Shown: positions 34,584 through 44,362, counted from the first letter of the stretch. The stretch: DNA of 64,000 nt from Halobacillus alkaliphilus (GCF_900113125.1 NZ_FOOG01000003.1:127388-191387), one strand, 5' to 3'. Made by a program: numbers and translations. Notes: generated by a model from the sequence alone, not told the origin.

Positions 34584-35299
34584 TATTCTCCACTTACCTC
34601 GAACTTATAGCCAATACCCCATACTGTAACGATCATACCCGCCGCATCAGTAGAAACTTTACTCAACTTCTCTCTTAGTCTCTTCACATGCGTATCCACC
34701 GTTCTGAGGTCACCAAAAAATTCATATTGCCAAACTTCTTTAAGGAGCTGTTCTCTGTGAAAAACTTTGTCAGGTGACTGTGCCATGTAATTAAGGAGCT
34801 CATACTCCTTAGGAGTTAATGCTACTTCTTTTCCTTCGGCTGTTACACGGTGGGCGTCATTATCGATAGTCATGTGCGGAAATACCAGTACATTCCTTGC
34901 AGAAGTATCCGTTTCCAAAAATTTAGTAGAGGAAGACCGACGAAGCAAAGCTTTAACCCTTAAAACCACTTCTCTCGGACTAAATGGCTTCACAATATAA
35001 TCGTCAGTCCCCACTTCAAAGCCTTGCACACGATTTGCTTCTTCCCCTTTGGCCGTAAGCATAATGACTGGGGTTGCTTTCTTTTCCCGCAGCTCTTTAC
35101 AAACTTCTATACCATCCATTCCCGGGAGCATTAAGTCGAGTAGAATTACATCGTAATCCACATCGATTGCTTTTTTTAAAGCTTCGTCTCCATCTTCTGC
35201 TTCGTCAATAATATAATTTTCTCTTTCTAAGTACATGCGAATCAAACGTCGAATACGATCTTCATCATCCACTACTAATATTCTGGCTTCTTGTTCCAT
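34583..35299 (-). CDS. resD: Response regulator ResD
   Basis: ResD is an OmpR/PhoB-type regulator controlling respiration and nitrate use. The 238-residue protein has a receiver domain (about residues 1-118) with the phosphorylation aspartate in VILLDLMLPG near residue 53, and a DNA-binding winged helix (about 138-236). The ATG at 35299 has an AAGGGTGG site; a GTG four codons earlier overlaps it. A terminator separates it from resC, so resDE may be transcribed apart from resABC. Confidence 0.96.
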   Translation of the reverse strand: MEQEARILVVDDEDRIRRLIRMYLERENYIIDEAEDGDEALKKAIDVDYDVILLDLMLPGMDGIEVCKELREKKATPVIMLTAKGEEANRVQGFEVGTDDYIVKPFSPREVVLRVKALLRRSSSTKFLETDTSARNVLVFPHMTIDNDAHRVTAEGKEVALTPKEYELLNYMAQSPDKVFHREQLLKEVWQYEFFGDLRTVDTHVKRLREKLSKVSTDAAGMIVTVWGIGYKFEVSGE

Positions 35300-35344
35300 A
35301 AGTCTAACCACCCTTAATTAATACTAATTATTACATTTCATAAA

Positions 35345-35381
35345 TAAAAATGGCAGGCGGGGTAAAAACCCTTCCTGCCTT
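35345..35381 (-). terminator. Terminator between resC and resD
   Basis: GGCAGGAAGGGT/ACCCCGCCTGCC stem with one mismatch, followed by ATTTTTATTT on the minus strand. Confidence 0.8.
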
Positions 35382-35391
35382 TAAGAATAAA

Positions 35392-36582
35392 TCATGCATA
35401 GGAGTGAAGTCCAGAAATCACCAAATTTACCGCAATTAAGTTAAACATGATAATTCCAAAACCACCGACGGCAAGCCATGCCGATCTCATTCCATGCCAG
35501 CCTCTTGAAAGCCGCAAGTGTAAATAAGCAGCATAGAAAAAGAAGGTGATCAAAGCCCACACTTCTTTAGGGTCCCAGCCCCAGAAGCGATCCCATGCTT
35601 GCTGAGCCCAAATCATGGCAAAAATAAGGGCGCCTAAAGTAAATACAGGAAATCCGATCGCCACAGCACGGTAGGAAACTTCATCGACCAGTTCTGGATT
35701 TACTTTTTTTCTAAGCATAGGCTGTAGAAATGCCCCCACTCTTTTTCTCATTAAGAGTCTGGATACTCCATAGAGGAGGAGACCGCCAAGTAAGGATAGA
35801 ATAAAGGTATTTAGCTTAACAGCTGCATCCTCCCCGCGCATCCATTCCGGCGCTTCAATGAGGGGCTGCATAGCTCCCTCGGTAACTAAATCTCCATCTG
35901 CCGGTCCGATAAAGGCAGGCATCTGGTAAGTAATTTCCGTCTGCTGACCTTCAATTGGCGCTTGGAAAACTGATTGATAATTCAAGGCGCTAAAGCCAGA
36001 TGATAAAACGATGAAAGCAACCACAGCAGCTATTGTATAAATAACGAACTCGAGCCACGATGTGTGTTTACTTGTTTTGGACTGATCGATCTGGGAAATT
36101 AAGTAAATCAATCCTGCAACAAAGCTGACTGATAATATACCCTGGCCAAGTGAAGCTGTCGTGACATGAATATAGAGCCAGTGTGATTGCAAAGATGGTA
36201 CTAATGGAGAAATTTCAGTCGGAAACATGCTCGCAAAAGCGATGATCAATAAAGCTATAGGCAATGCAAAAAGACCAAGCAGATCCACTCTGTAAATAAA
36301 ATACAGGACAATGAATGCAAATACGAGCATCATTCCAAAGAACGTGGTGTATTCAAATAAGTTACTAACTGGTGCATGGTGACTTGCAATCCACCTTGTT
36401 ATGAAGTAACCCACTTGAGTTATAAAACCCAGTATAGTAATAGATATTCCTATATTCCCTGCAGTTCTGCTTTTCGCTCTCTTTTTATCCCTGATGGTAG
36501 CCCCAAAGAAAAAAGTTGCGATCAAATAAAGGAAAAAAGCAGCATATAGTAAATTTCCACTAATTGCACTTAAATCTCCCAT
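35392..36582 (-). CDS. resC: Cytochrome c biogenesis protein ResC (CcsA-like)
   Basis: ResC delivers haem to apocytochrome c in the System II pathway, with ResB. The 396-residue protein has about eight membrane segments and the haem-handling WWD motif ([16 protein letters not shown]) near residue 340. Histidines in the surrounding helices ([18 protein letters not shown]) are available for haem ligation. It lies between resB and resD in the usual order. Confidence 0.95.
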   Translation of the reverse strand: MGDLSAISGNLLYAAFFLYLIATFFFGATIRDKKRAKSRTAGNIGISITILGFITQVGYFITRWIASHHAPVSNLFEYTTFFGMMLVFAFIVLYFIYRVDLLGLFALPIALLIIAFASMFPTEISPLVPSLQSHWLYIHVTTASLGQGILSVSFVAGLIYLISQIDQSKTSKHTSWLEFVIYTIAAVVAFIVLSSGFSALNYQSVFQAPIEGQQTEITYQMPAFIGPADGDLVTEGAMQPLIEAPEWMRGEDAAVKLNTFILSLLGGLLLYGVSRLLMRKRVGAFLQPMLRKKVNPELVDEVSYRAVAIGFPVFTLGALIFAMIWAQQAWDRFWGWDPKEVWALITFFFYAAYLHLRLSRGWHGMRSAWLAVGGFGIIMFNLIAVNLVISGLHSYA

Positions 36583-36611
36583 TTTTTATCCTCCTCAAAC
36601 ACTAATTAATT

Positions 36612-38246
36612 CTATTCTTTCTTTTCATACTGATCCCGGGGCTCCTGAATGTGAGTTCCAGAAATTACTTTGTTTATCTCCTGCCTGAGAGCATACCAGT
36701 TCTTATTCGTATGCCCGGCAATCCAAACTCCATTTTCTTTAGGCTGAAGCCAGATTCTCCGATGGTTCCAATACATTCCCTGGATAACACCAATCATAAA
36801 AATGGCACCACCTAAAGCAATAAGCGGAAGTGTATGGTCCTTCTTAACCGTAAGTCCTGTTACGTCGCGGACGTCAAAATTAACAAGACCGATTTTATAG
36901 TCGTTTTCTCCACTAGCATCCACATTGGCACCAATTCCTAGAAAGCTAGTTTCTGCTTCTTGAGAATCAGGAGGGTAAAGAGTAAAGACGAAAGCAGGAT
37001 TTTTTGGATATTTGGAGACCGATACAGGGGCTCCTTCCTGCATTTCATATTCAGGGAAATAATTATCTATCTCTACACGATAGCCGCTATCGAGAGTGTA
37101 TTCATTCTTAGGGTCAGACAAATCTACGGTAAACTCCCCATAGTTTGTATCTTCATTTCCTTTGTCATGAATTTTAAAAGTCATTTCTTTAAACTCATTT
37201 AACTGATAACTGGCTTGATAAAGAGCGAAATCATCAAATTTGATCGGATGGTTCATTTTAGCCTGCGTATCTTTCAGTTCTGCTAATTCTGGTTCTTTAC
37301 CAGGGATAATCTCATCCGTTCGTTCATAAATGACTGCGTTAGTCTGAAAGGTTTTCGGAATAGGTCCGCCTTGTTTTTGAATCGCTTCTTTAAACCGAGC
37401 ATCCGTTTCATCGTCCTCATTATAAGTTTCCAAGATAAAATCTTTGTTCTTTATATAATATTGACCTTCCGTTCCTGGAATCATAGCAGTTTCGCCTTCA
37501 CGCACCCATATAAAATCGTCAATGTAAAATGCCGGGACAAACCGAAGCAATGACCCTACTAAAAATATAATTAGACCTATATGGTTTACATACGGCCCCC
37601 AGCGGGCAAACCGGTTTTTTTCAGCAAGTATGTGGCCATCCTGCTCATAAATTTTAAATCTGCGCTTTTTTAAATTCTTTTTGTAAAGTTCCAGATCTAC
37701 CTGATCAGCCTCTGTCACACCAAAAATACGTTGTTTTTTCATGAACAATTCATGACGCTTGGGCTTTTGTTTTTTTAATGTTTTATAAAGAGGAAAAAAT
37801 CGGTCGATACTCGCAATGACAATTGAAATACCTATCATGGCAATTAACAACATATACCACCATGAACTAAATAAATTATGAAAACCAAGCTGGTAATAGA
37901 TTTGTCCTAACAGCCCATACTGATCTCTATAGTGTGAAGCTGGATCTACGTTTGGAGGTATGTACATTTCCTGGGGGAGAATGGTACCCACCGCTGAAGC
38001 AATTAACGTAAGAACAATCAGCCACACGCCCACCTTTACAGAAGAAAAGAAATTCCAGACTTTGTCCACAATCGTACGGTTATAAGTTTGAGACCGCCGT
38101 GCACTGCCATCGTACCGCATGTTAAGAAGCTTCTTGTCTTCGTTGCCATTGATATGTTGATTCCCTTCAATAGGTTTACCACACGCTTCACATAGAACCG
38201 TACCTTCAGGGTTCACATGGCCGCACTCACATGTTATTTCGTTCAT
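36612..38246 (-). CDS. resB: Cytochrome c biogenesis protein ResB
   Basis: ResB partners with ResC to bring haem outside the membrane. The 544-residue protein starts with a zinc-ribbon-like segment (CECGHVNPEGTVLCEACGKP, residues 5-24). It has three membrane segments in the N-terminal half and one near residue 480, with a large extracellular domain between. The length agrees with ResB of Bacillus. It is between resA and resC, in the same transcript. Confidence 0.95.
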   Translation of the reverse strand: MNEITCECGHVNPEGTVLCEACGKPIEGNQHINGNEDKKLLNMRYDGSARRSQTYNRTIVDKVWNFFSSVKVGVWLIVLTLIASAVGTILPQEMYIPPNVDPASHYRDQYGLLGQIYYQLGFHNLFSSWWYMLLIAMIGISIVIASIDRFFPLYKTLKKQKPKRHELFMKKQRIFGVTEADQVDLELYKKNLKKRRFKIYEQDGHILAEKNRFARWGPYVNHIGLIIFLVGSLLRFVPAFYIDDFIWVREGETAMIPGTEGQYYIKNKDFILETYNEDDETDARFKEAIQKQGGPIPKTFQTNAVIYERTDEIIPGKEPELAELKDTQAKMNHPIKFDDFALYQASYQLNEFKEMTFKIHDKGNEDTNYGEFTVDLSDPKNEYTLDSGYRVEIDNYFPEYEMQEGAPVSVSKYPKNPAFVFTLYPPDSQEAETSFLGIGANVDASGENDYKIGLVNFDVRDVTGLTVKKDHTLPLIALGGAIFMIGVIQGMYWNHRRIWLQPKENGVWIAGHTNKNWYALRQEINKVISGTHIQEPRDQYEKKE

Positions 38247-38274
38247 ATTAAAACCTCACAATATCAAGTAAACT

Positions 38275-38829
38275 CTACTCTTCAGGTACAATTTTTTGTA
38301 AGTGGCCTTCCAATTTACTTAAAGTAAGTGGACCAATTACTTTCTCTACAATTTCACCCTCAGAGTTGATGAATAATGTCGCAGGCAGATTGCTCACGTT
38401 ATATAAATCCATAACCTGACCGTTTTTATCTTGTAAGACCGGAAAACTTAAATTATATTGGTCTATAAAATTCTGTACGACTAGTTCAGTGGAATCGAGG
38501 TTAACCGCAAGAATTTCTACCCCTTTTTCTCTAAATTCGGGATATAACTCTTCCATATAAGGCATTTCATCCTTACAGGGGCCACAATACGTTGCCCAAA
38601 AATTAACCATAACTCCTTTACCTTTTAAATCATCTAAAGCCATTGTCTCTCCACCGCTCCCAAATTTTTGCAATTGAAAGTTAGGAGCTTGTTCTCCTTG
38701 AGCAATAACGGAGTTCTCTTCTTTTGCATTAGAAATAAGAGCAAATATGACCAACCCAGCCATTACAGCAAGAATAACCGTACGAAAAACAAGCCTTTTT
38801 CTTTTTTTCTTTAGTGTTTGTTCCTTCAT
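38275..38829 (-). CDS. resA: Thiol-disulfide oxidoreductase ResA
   Basis: ResA keeps the CXXCH cysteines of apocytochrome c reduced before haem attachment. The 184-residue protein has a single N-terminal membrane anchor (about residues 16-35) and a thioredoxin-like domain with the active site CGPC (ATYCGPCKDEMP) near residue 81. The ATG at 38829 has GGGAGTG upstream; the TTG five codons earlier overlaps that site. Confidence 0.95.
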   Translation of the reverse strand: MKEQTLKKKRKRLVFRTVILAVMAGLVIFALISNAKEENSVIAQGEQAPNFQLQKFGSGGETMALDDLKGKGVMVNFWATYCGPCKDEMPYMEELYPEFREKGVEILAVNLDSTELVVQNFIDQYNLSFPVLQDKNGQVMDLYNVSNLPATLFINSEGEIVEKVIGPLTLSKLEGHLQKIVPEE

Positions 38830-38882
38830 ATCATTCACTCCCAACTCATTATAACATTGATTGGAAACGGAAAATTTGAACG

Positions 38883-39611
38883 TTATTCAACATTTTTTTC
38901 TGCAAGCTGGCGAAGCTGCTTAACTTCATGAGGTTTTAATGGACGAGAGTCTCCAGCGTTCATTCCATGTAAATCAAGCGTACCGTATCTCTCACGCTTA
39001 AGTTTATCGACTGGATAGCCAAGAGCTTCGAACATGCGGCGTACTTGTCGGTTCTTTCCTTCATGTAGAATAACTTGTATAATCGCACTGTTTTTTTTCG
39101 GATCAGAAGAATTAATCTTGGCGTGCACAGCCTTTAAATACTCTCCATCAATATTTATTCCTTTTTTCAATTGCTGAAGCTGTTCACGTGAAGGAATCCC
39201 CTTTGTTTTCGCAATATATACTTTATCAACTTCATGCTTGGGATGCATAAGAAGATTGGCGAATTCGCCGTCATTTGTTAAAAGAAGCAAGCCGGATGTA
39301 TCGTAATCAAGCCTGCCGATTGGAAAGATCCGCTCATCTACTTCCGGCAAATAATCCGTAACAACTTTACGGCCTTTATCATCGCTTACACTAGAAATAA
39401 CGCCACGCGGTTTATAGAGCAAGTAATAAACCGGTGCCTCTTTAACGATAGGTACTCCCTCTACCTCAACCTCATCATTCGAGCTCACTTTTGTTCCAAG
39501 TTCTTTAACTACTTCACCATTAACTTTAACCTTACCATCTATAATCATTTGTTCTGCTTTTCTACGAGAAGCTACACCTGCATGGGCGATCACTTTCTGC
39601 AGTCTTTCCAT
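38883..39611 (-). CDS. rluB: 23S rRNA pseudouridine synthase RluB
   Basis: RluB makes a pseudouridine near position 2605 of 23S rRNA. The 242-residue protein has an N-terminal S4 domain (about residues 1-60, RLQKVIAHAGVASRRKAEQMI) and a synthase domain with the catalytic aspartate in GRLDYDTSGLLLLTNDG near residue 100. I start it at ATG 39611, where homologs begin, with AGGG 9 bases upstream; an ATG three codons upstream is equally open. It lies between resA and spmB as in B. subtilis. Confidence 0.94.
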   Translation of the reverse strand: MERLQKVIAHAGVASRRKAEQMIIDGKVKVNGEVVKELGTKVSSNDEVEVEGVPIVKEAPVYYLLYKPRGVISSVSDDKGRKVVTDYLPEVDERIFPIGRLDYDTSGLLLLTNDGEFANLLMHPKHEVDKVYIAKTKGIPSREQLQQLKKGINIDGEYLKAVHAKINSSDPKKNSAIIQVILHEGKNRQVRRMFEALGYPVDKLKRERYGTLDLHGMNAGDSRPLKPHEVKQLRQLAEKNVE

Positions 39612-39748
39612 TTCAGCCATCCCTGGTCACCAACCTTTTCACTCTTTAATCTATACACAACAGGAAGCCACGCTGAGGTACTCCAGCGCGGCTTGTCGAC
39701 TCCTTAACATTATACACATTATAGGCATAATGCACAAAAGCCATCCTA

Positions 39749-40264
39749 TCAACTAAATAGGATGACTACAACTATTACAGAAGCTATTATACCAACCAGA
39801 TCCGCCAATAGTCCAACCTTTAAAGCATCTCCCATTTTTTTAATTCCTACAGCCCCAAAATATACCGTAATGATATATAATGTCGTATCCGTGCTTCCCT
39901 GCATGACTGAGGCGAGGTGTCCGATAAATGAATCCGGCCCGTATGTTCGAATGAGTTCGGTGGTCATGCTTAAAGCGGCCGTACCCGATATAGGACGAAT
40001 AAAAGCCAAAGGAAGGATTTCTTCAGGAAATCCTACAGCCCTTGTGACAGGTTCAAAGAGGTGCAAAATAGCTCCCATAGCTCCGGAAGCCTGAAAAATA
40101 GCAATCGACACCATCATTCCTAATAAAAAGGGGAGTAAAGAAATAGCAATTTGAATTCCTTCTTTACTTCCTTCTACAAATACTTCATAAGCAGGTACAT
40201 TTTTCAGCGTTGCTGTAATAAGTACAATTAATATAATCCCTGGAATTAACCATATGCTGATCAT
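39749..40264 (-). CDS. spmB: Spore maturation protein B
   Basis: SpmB acts with SpmA in dehydration of the spore core. The 171-residue membrane protein has about five hydrophobic segments and a nucleoside-transporter-like fold (Gate domain) with GMMVSIAIFQASGAM. Its ATG overlaps the spmA stop by four bases. A short ATCCTAT/ATAGGAT hairpin at its 3' end is too weak to call as terminator. Confidence 0.94.
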   Translation of the reverse strand: MISIWLIPGIILIVLITATLKNVPAYEVFVEGSKEGIQIAISLLPFLLGMMVSIAIFQASGAMGAILHLFEPVTRAVGFPEEILPLAFIRPISGTAALSMTTELIRTYGPDSFIGHLASVMQGSTDTTLYIITVYFGAVGIKKMGDALKVGLLADLVGIIASVIVVVILFS

Positions 40265-40851
40265 GTTCTCATCAACCTTTTTCTACGGTAATAGAAATAT
40301 CGATCAATCAACAGAGCAGCACATGTCGATATTATAGTGGCCAGAATAGTTGCGCCTACAATGCTGGTTGGATCCTCTGAACCGTACTTCATGCGGATGG
40401 CAATTACAGTAGTAGGAATTAACGTAAGAGAGGATGTGTTGATAGCTAGTAATGTAATCATTGACCGGCTGGCTTCTTGAGAGTTTGACAATCTCTTAAG
40501 TTCGTTCATTGCTTTTAGTCCCATAGGAGTAGCCGCGTTGCCCAGTCCGAACATGTTAGCTGTCATATTTGAAAGAATGTAACCAAGAGCTGGGTCGTTT
40601 TCAGGAATATCAGGAAAAATTTTTCTTACAAAGGGTCTGAATAACTTAGCTAATCCTTTCAGCAGTCCTGCCTCTTCCGCAATTTTCATAAGTCCCAGCC
40701 AAAAAATAAGTACTCCGGCAAGGCTCAGCGCGATCATTACAGCTTCGTCCAGGGTAGAAAAAATCGCTTTGTTTACATCCTCCATCGTTCCATTGAAGGC
40801 TGCATAAACAATTCCTATAATAGCTAAAAGGGCCCAGATTAAGTTGACCAC
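40261..40851 (-). CDS. spmA: Spore maturation protein A
   Basis: SpmA is the partner of SpmB in core dehydration. The 196-residue membrane protein has around five hydrophobic segments with Gate-type motifs (VLIFWLGLMKIAEEAGLL, NMTANMFGLGNAATPMGLKAM). It overlaps dacB by 13 bases and spmB by 4, so dacB-spmA-spmB form one operon as in B. subtilis. Confidence 0.94.
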   Translation of the reverse strand: MVNLIWALLAIIGIVYAAFNGTMEDVNKAIFSTLDEAVMIALSLAGVLIFWLGLMKIAEEAGLLKGLAKLFRPFVRKIFPDIPENDPALGYILSNMTANMFGLGNAATPMGLKAMNELKRLSNSQEASRSMITLLAINTSSLTLIPTTVIAIRMKYGSEDPTSIVGATILATIISTCAALLIDRYFYYRRKRLMRT

Positions 40852-41930
40852 GGCACCACCCCCGTAATCTTACCAAGAAAGTTTTTCATTCCGGATATCA
40901 GGGACCGTTTCGGCCGTTCATGCCATACAGAGGCTTGTACGAGCGGAATTTCTCCCGCCTTAAATTGACGCATACCCGCCATGTTTTCCTGTTCTACCCC
41001 ATTATATCGATAGAATGTTGCTTTCACCTTTTCCTTTTCTGCGACAGTGAGAGGGAAGTAAATATCCCGAGGTAAGTAATAGCTCTGCCCATTTGTTTCA
41101 ACTGTACCCTCGGATTGAAGTTTGACCGACTCAAAGTTTTCAAATCCCCATTCAAACATACGTTGATGATCATTCCAATCGTCTGGTGCATTTAAAGTAA
41201 CAGCAATTAATTCCATGCCGTCTTTCTCGGCACTGCTCACCAGGGTGCGTCCTGCTTTCTTTGTGTATCCAGTTTTCCCTCCATTTGCAGGTGCGTAGTA
41301 TTTAGTCAATAGTTTATTTTTGTTCATCCAGGCATAGTCTCTGTTTTCAGACCGAAAAGATTCGCTTCCGGTAATTTCTCGAAACGTTTCATTTTTCATG
41401 GAGTAAGCCATTAACAAGGCAAGGTCATAAGCACTTGATAAGTGCTCCTCCCCATCCAGGCCGTGCGGATTCTCAAAGTTGCTGTTATTCATACCGAGCC
41501 ACAGAGCCTTCTCATTCATCATTTGTGTGAAACCTTCCACACTTCCGCCTACATGCTCAGCAATCGCTACAGCAGAGTCGTTCCCTGAACGCAGCATTAA
41601 ACCATAGACTAAATCCTTAAGAGGTATTTTCTCATTCTCGGTTAAATAAATCGAAGAACCTTCTGTATGTACCGCTCTACTGCTTACTTTTACTTTCTCT
41701 TCCATCTTCCCTGATTCAATTGCTATAATAGCAGTCATAATTTTAGTTGTACTAGCGATCAAGGACGCCTTATAAGCATCTTTTTCGTATAAGACGCGGC
41801 CTGACTCAGAATCCAGTAATACCGCATGCTCAGCAGAAACGGATAGGTTTGGATTTGCCTGGACGGGTTTAATTATAAGGAGTGATATAATCATTGCTAA
41901 ACATAAAGAAGATAATATAGGCTTTTTCAC
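40839..41930 (-). CDS. dacB: D-alanyl-D-alanine carboxypeptidase DacB (PBP5*)
   Basis: DacB trims peptide side chains in spore cortex peptidoglycan. The 363-residue precursor has a signal peptide (about residues 1-25, ending VQA), the SXXK motif STTK near residue 60, SGN (RSGNDSA) near residue 116 and KTG (GGKTGYTKKAG) near residue 220. Length is slightly shorter than the 382 of B. subtilis. It is the first gene of dacB-spmA-spmB. Confidence 0.93.
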   Translation of the reverse strand: MKKPILSSLCLAMIISLLIIKPVQANPNLSVSAEHAVLLDSESGRVLYEKDAYKASLIASTTKIMTAIIAIESGKMEEKVKVSSRAVHTEGSSIYLTENEKIPLKDLVYGLMLRSGNDSAVAIAEHVGGSVEGFTQMMNEKALWLGMNNSNFENPHGLDGEEHLSSAYDLALLMAYSMKNETFREITGSESFRSENRDYAWMNKNKLLTKYYAPANGGKTGYTKKAGRTLVSSAEKDGMELIAVTLNAPDDWNDHQRMFEWGFENFESVKLQSEGTVETNGQSYYLPRDIYFPLTVAEKEKVKATFYRYNGVEQENMAGMRQFKAGEIPLVQASVWHERPKRSLISGMKNFLGKITGVVPWST

Positions 41931-41962
41931 CGGGGGACCTCCCTGTTTTCGTCATTTGATTT

Positions 41963-41991
41963 ACCTTATGCTTCCCGGTACAGGCTTATGA
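41963..41991 (-). promoter_or_regulatory. Possible sigma-E promoter of dacB
   Basis: On the minus strand TCATAAG and CATAAGGT are separated by 14 bases, about 33 bases upstream of dacB. The match to the sigma-E consensus is partial. Confidence 0.4.
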
Positions 41992-42070
41992 GTACTTCCT
42001 CCTGTAACTAATAATCAAGCTTCCTAAGCTAGTGGACTGAACAAGGAGTTTTCTTTTCTTTTTTTACGAT

Positions 42071-42228
42071 GGCTTTGTTAAAGTTTATTGTTGATTTTTC
42101 ATAAGAGGATTATTACGCAATTGAGCCGTGTACTATAAGACTCGATTTCGAGATAAATTGTGTCTGTTACGATATGAGGAGGGGACTGGCGGGGGAATAA
42201 CTCGTCTTGTTCCATCGCCCAGACACTA
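42071..42228. repeat. Dispersed inverted-repeat element, copy B (left half)
   Basis: About 158 bases match the left part of copies A and C: GGCTTTGTTA at 42071, GTTGATTTTTCATAAGAGG, TTATTACGCAAT, TTTCGAGATAAATTG and a GGGGACTGGCGGGGGAATAA stretch. The right half with the inverse end is missing, so this is a truncated copy. It lies between dacB and scpB. The rest of the gap from 41992 to 42377 holds a terminator and no gene. Confidence 0.65.
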
Positions 42229-42248
42229 TAAATTTTAACTGAATCCAT

Positions 42249-42291
42249 AAAAATGCGGCTTCATCTCTATAAGATTTAGAGCTGAAACCGC
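42249..42291 (-). terminator. Terminator of scpAB
   Basis: GCGGTTTCAGCTCTA/TAGAGATGAAGCCGC stem (13 of 15 paired) with ATTTTTATGG downstream on the minus strand. Confidence 0.75.
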
Positions 42292-42377
42292 TTTGATAGA
42301 CATAATTATTTTAAACTGTTTACTTAACCGCCTAAGGCAGTATATAGATCTGCCTCTTTTCTGATAAGATTAATAAT

Positions 42378-42959
42378 CTATTCCTCAGTTGCAGTAAAAT
42401 TACCAAAGAAAAGGTCCGCTTCTTCCTCTAAATTTTCTGCTTCTTTAAGTTCTGAAAGCGGTGGTAACTCACTTAAAGAGGTAAGCCCGAAATAGATTAG
42501 AAAATCCTTTGTTGTACCAAAGAGTACAGGACGGCCTATAGCTTCTTTTCTTCCTTTTTCCTCAATTAACCCTCTGGTAACAAGAGTTTGCACTGCTCGA
42601 TCACTTTTCACTCCTCTAAGATCATCAATTTCTATCCTAGTAATAGGCTGCTGATAAGCAACAATGGCAAGCGTCTCAAGAGCGGCCTGGGAGAGACGAG
42701 TATTCCCCGGCGAGTCTATCAGCCGCTTATAATAAGAGGCATGTTCAGGTTTGGTGGTCAAATGCAGAACTCCATGGGAATCCATGATAGTAATCCCTCT
42801 GTGAGCGCTCTGGTAATCCTGTTTTAATTCTTCTAATATATCATTTAACTCTTTTTGGCTTATTTCGAGAAGGGTACCTATTTTTTTGCGGGTTAAGCCT
42901 TCATCACCGGAGGCGAACAGTAGCCCTTCTACGATGGCTTTGTATTCCTCTAACTCCAT
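42378..42959 (-). CDS. scpB: Segregation and condensation protein B
   Basis: ScpB is a kleisin-interacting protein of the Smc-ScpAB condensin. The 193-residue protein has two winged-helix domains (about residues 4-80 and 90-165, with LSQAALETLAIVAYQQPITRIEIDDLRGV). It overlaps scpA by 10 bases. Length is normal. Confidence 0.95.
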   Translation of the reverse strand: MELEEYKAIVEGLLFASGDEGLTRKKIGTLLEISQKELNDILEELKQDYQSAHRGITIMDSHGVLHLTTKPEHASYYKRLIDSPGNTRLSQAALETLAIVAYQQPITRIEIDDLRGVKSDRAVQTLVTRGLIEEKGRKEAIGRPVLFGTTKDFLIYFGLTSLSELPPLSELKEAENLEEEADLFFGNFTATEE

Positions 42960-43705
42960 GGGGCATCCTCCATTTTAAATACAATTAATTCTTCAAAGTG
43001 CTGCTGCTGCACACAAACGATGTCATTACTTTTCATCAATTCTAAAATAGCCATGAAGGTAACAACTATGTGCGGGCGGGATCGTTTTTTAAATAACTGG
43101 TAAAAGGAGGTTCCACCTTCTTGCAAATCAACTTGAGTCAAAATTTCTTCCATTCTCATTTGAATAGGGACTTCATCCCTTTTTATTTTGGTTTCTTGAA
43201 CTTGTTCATTTGCATTACTTCTGGAAAGCATCTTACTCATAGCATGAATCATATCATAGATAGACGCCTCTCCCTGCTTAATAGCAGGCGCCTCTTCTTG
43301 TACATCTTCCTGGCGCATAGGAGGGCGGGTGTATATTCTGTTTGCTTCTACTTCTTTTTCTTTTAACCCTTCAGCTGCCTGTTTATATTTACGATATTCA
43401 ATCAGCTTTCTCATAAGATCTTCCCGAGGATCTTCTTCTAAGCCTTCCTCATCTACTTCCTCAAGGATAGGATTAGGCAGTAGCATCTGACTCTTAATGG
43501 CAAGCAGCGAAGCAGCCATGACTAAGTATTCACTGGCAAGGTCTAACTCTAATTCTCTCATCGTATGAATATAATTCATATACTGATCGGTTATTTTAGA
43601 AACCGGGATATCATATATATCGATTTCGTAACGATTCACTAGATGCAAAAGAAGATCCAGCGGTCCTTCAAATCCATCTACTTTAACTTGATAGCTTTTA
43701 GTCAT
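42950..43705 (-). CDS. scpA: Segregation and condensation protein A
   Basis: ScpA is the kleisin subunit that bridges Smc heads in chromosome organisation. The 251-residue protein has the N-terminal FEGPLDLLLHLV motif, the SEYLVMAASLLAIKSQMLLP helix and a C-terminal winged helix (FMAILELMKSNDIVCVQQQHFEELIVFK). It precedes and overlaps scpB. Confidence 0.95.
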   Translation of the reverse strand: MTKSYQVKVDGFEGPLDLLLHLVNRYEIDIYDIPVSKITDQYMNYIHTMRELELDLASEYLVMAASLLAIKSQMLLPNPILEEVDEEGLEEDPREDLMRKLIEYRKYKQAAEGLKEKEVEANRIYTRPPMRQEDVQEEAPAIKQGEASIYDMIHAMSKMLSRSNANEQVQETKIKRDEVPIQMRMEEILTQVDLQEGGTSFYQLFKKRSRPHIVVTFMAILELMKSNDIVCVQQQHFEELIVFKMEDAPWS

Positions 43706-43851
43706 CGTATTCTTCCTTTGTTATTATCAATTGACGATTATCATCGTATCAAAAAATGTTAAGTAAGTGAATTGTACACTACAGCTTGTGATTCTGTTCC
43801 TCGGTCGTTTACAATAATTAATTGAAGTGAAAATTTGCGGAGGTATCTTGT

Positions 43852-44319
43852 ATGTACCCTGAGAAGTATATAGAGTTTTTAGCTCATTTTCATGGGACGA
43901 GAGATTATTTTGAATGCCATGAAGTGCTGGAAGAGCATTGGAAATTAGTTGAACCTAAGAACCGCCTCTCTGTTTGGGTTTTACTCATACAAATTGCTGT
44001 TTGTCTATACCATTACCGAAGGGGTAATCTTCGAGGAGCACTTACCCTTATAAATAGATGCTTAGAAAAGCTTGAACCTAACATTTATGAAATCGAAAAT
44101 ATAGGAATTTCTTTTTCTTTATTATCCAATAAATTAGAAGAAATGAAAACACAAATCGAGAAAGGTTATTCTTACAAGAGTATGAATCTTCCTATTAAGG
44201 ATGAACAGCTGCTTGAAGAGGTTCAACTCCTATGCACAAAATGGAATGTAGCTTATGGAAGCCCGAGTAATTTACAAAATAACTATATAATTCACAAACA
44301 TAAATTAAGAAAAAAATAA
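43852..44319 (+). CDS. ypuF: DUF309 protein YpuF
   Basis: The 155-residue helical protein has the DUF309 signature FECHEVLEEHWK near residue 20, followed by an IQIAVCLYHYRRGNLRGALTL helix. The family contains Asp/Glu/His residues that may bind metal, but no activity is known. It is divergent from scpA and convergent to ribT, matching YpuF. The ATG has a GCGGAGGT site. Confidence 0.85.
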   Translation: MYPEKYIEFLAHFHGTRDYFECHEVLEEHWKLVEPKNRLSVWVLLIQIAVCLYHYRRGNLRGALTLINRCLEKLEPNIYEIENIGISFSLLSNKLEEMKTQIEKGYSYKSMNLPIKDEQLLEEVQLLCTKWNVAYGSPSNLQNNYIIHKHKLRKK

Positions 44320-44333
44320 AAGTGAGCACAAAT

Positions 44334-44361
44334 AAAGGAGATGTCCATGGACATCTCCTTT
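44334..44361. terminator. Bidirectional terminator between ypuF and ribT
   Basis: A perfect palindrome AAAGGAGATGTCCATGG and its mirror arm (ACATCTCCTTT) sits between convergent genes, with A and T at the ends. Confidence 0.8.
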
Positions 44362-44362
44362 C

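Noticed and set aside
39664..39692. GCCACGCTG/CCAGCGCGGC hairpin upstream of rluB as a terminator
   Set aside because: No T tract follows on either strand, so it could equally be a leader structure.
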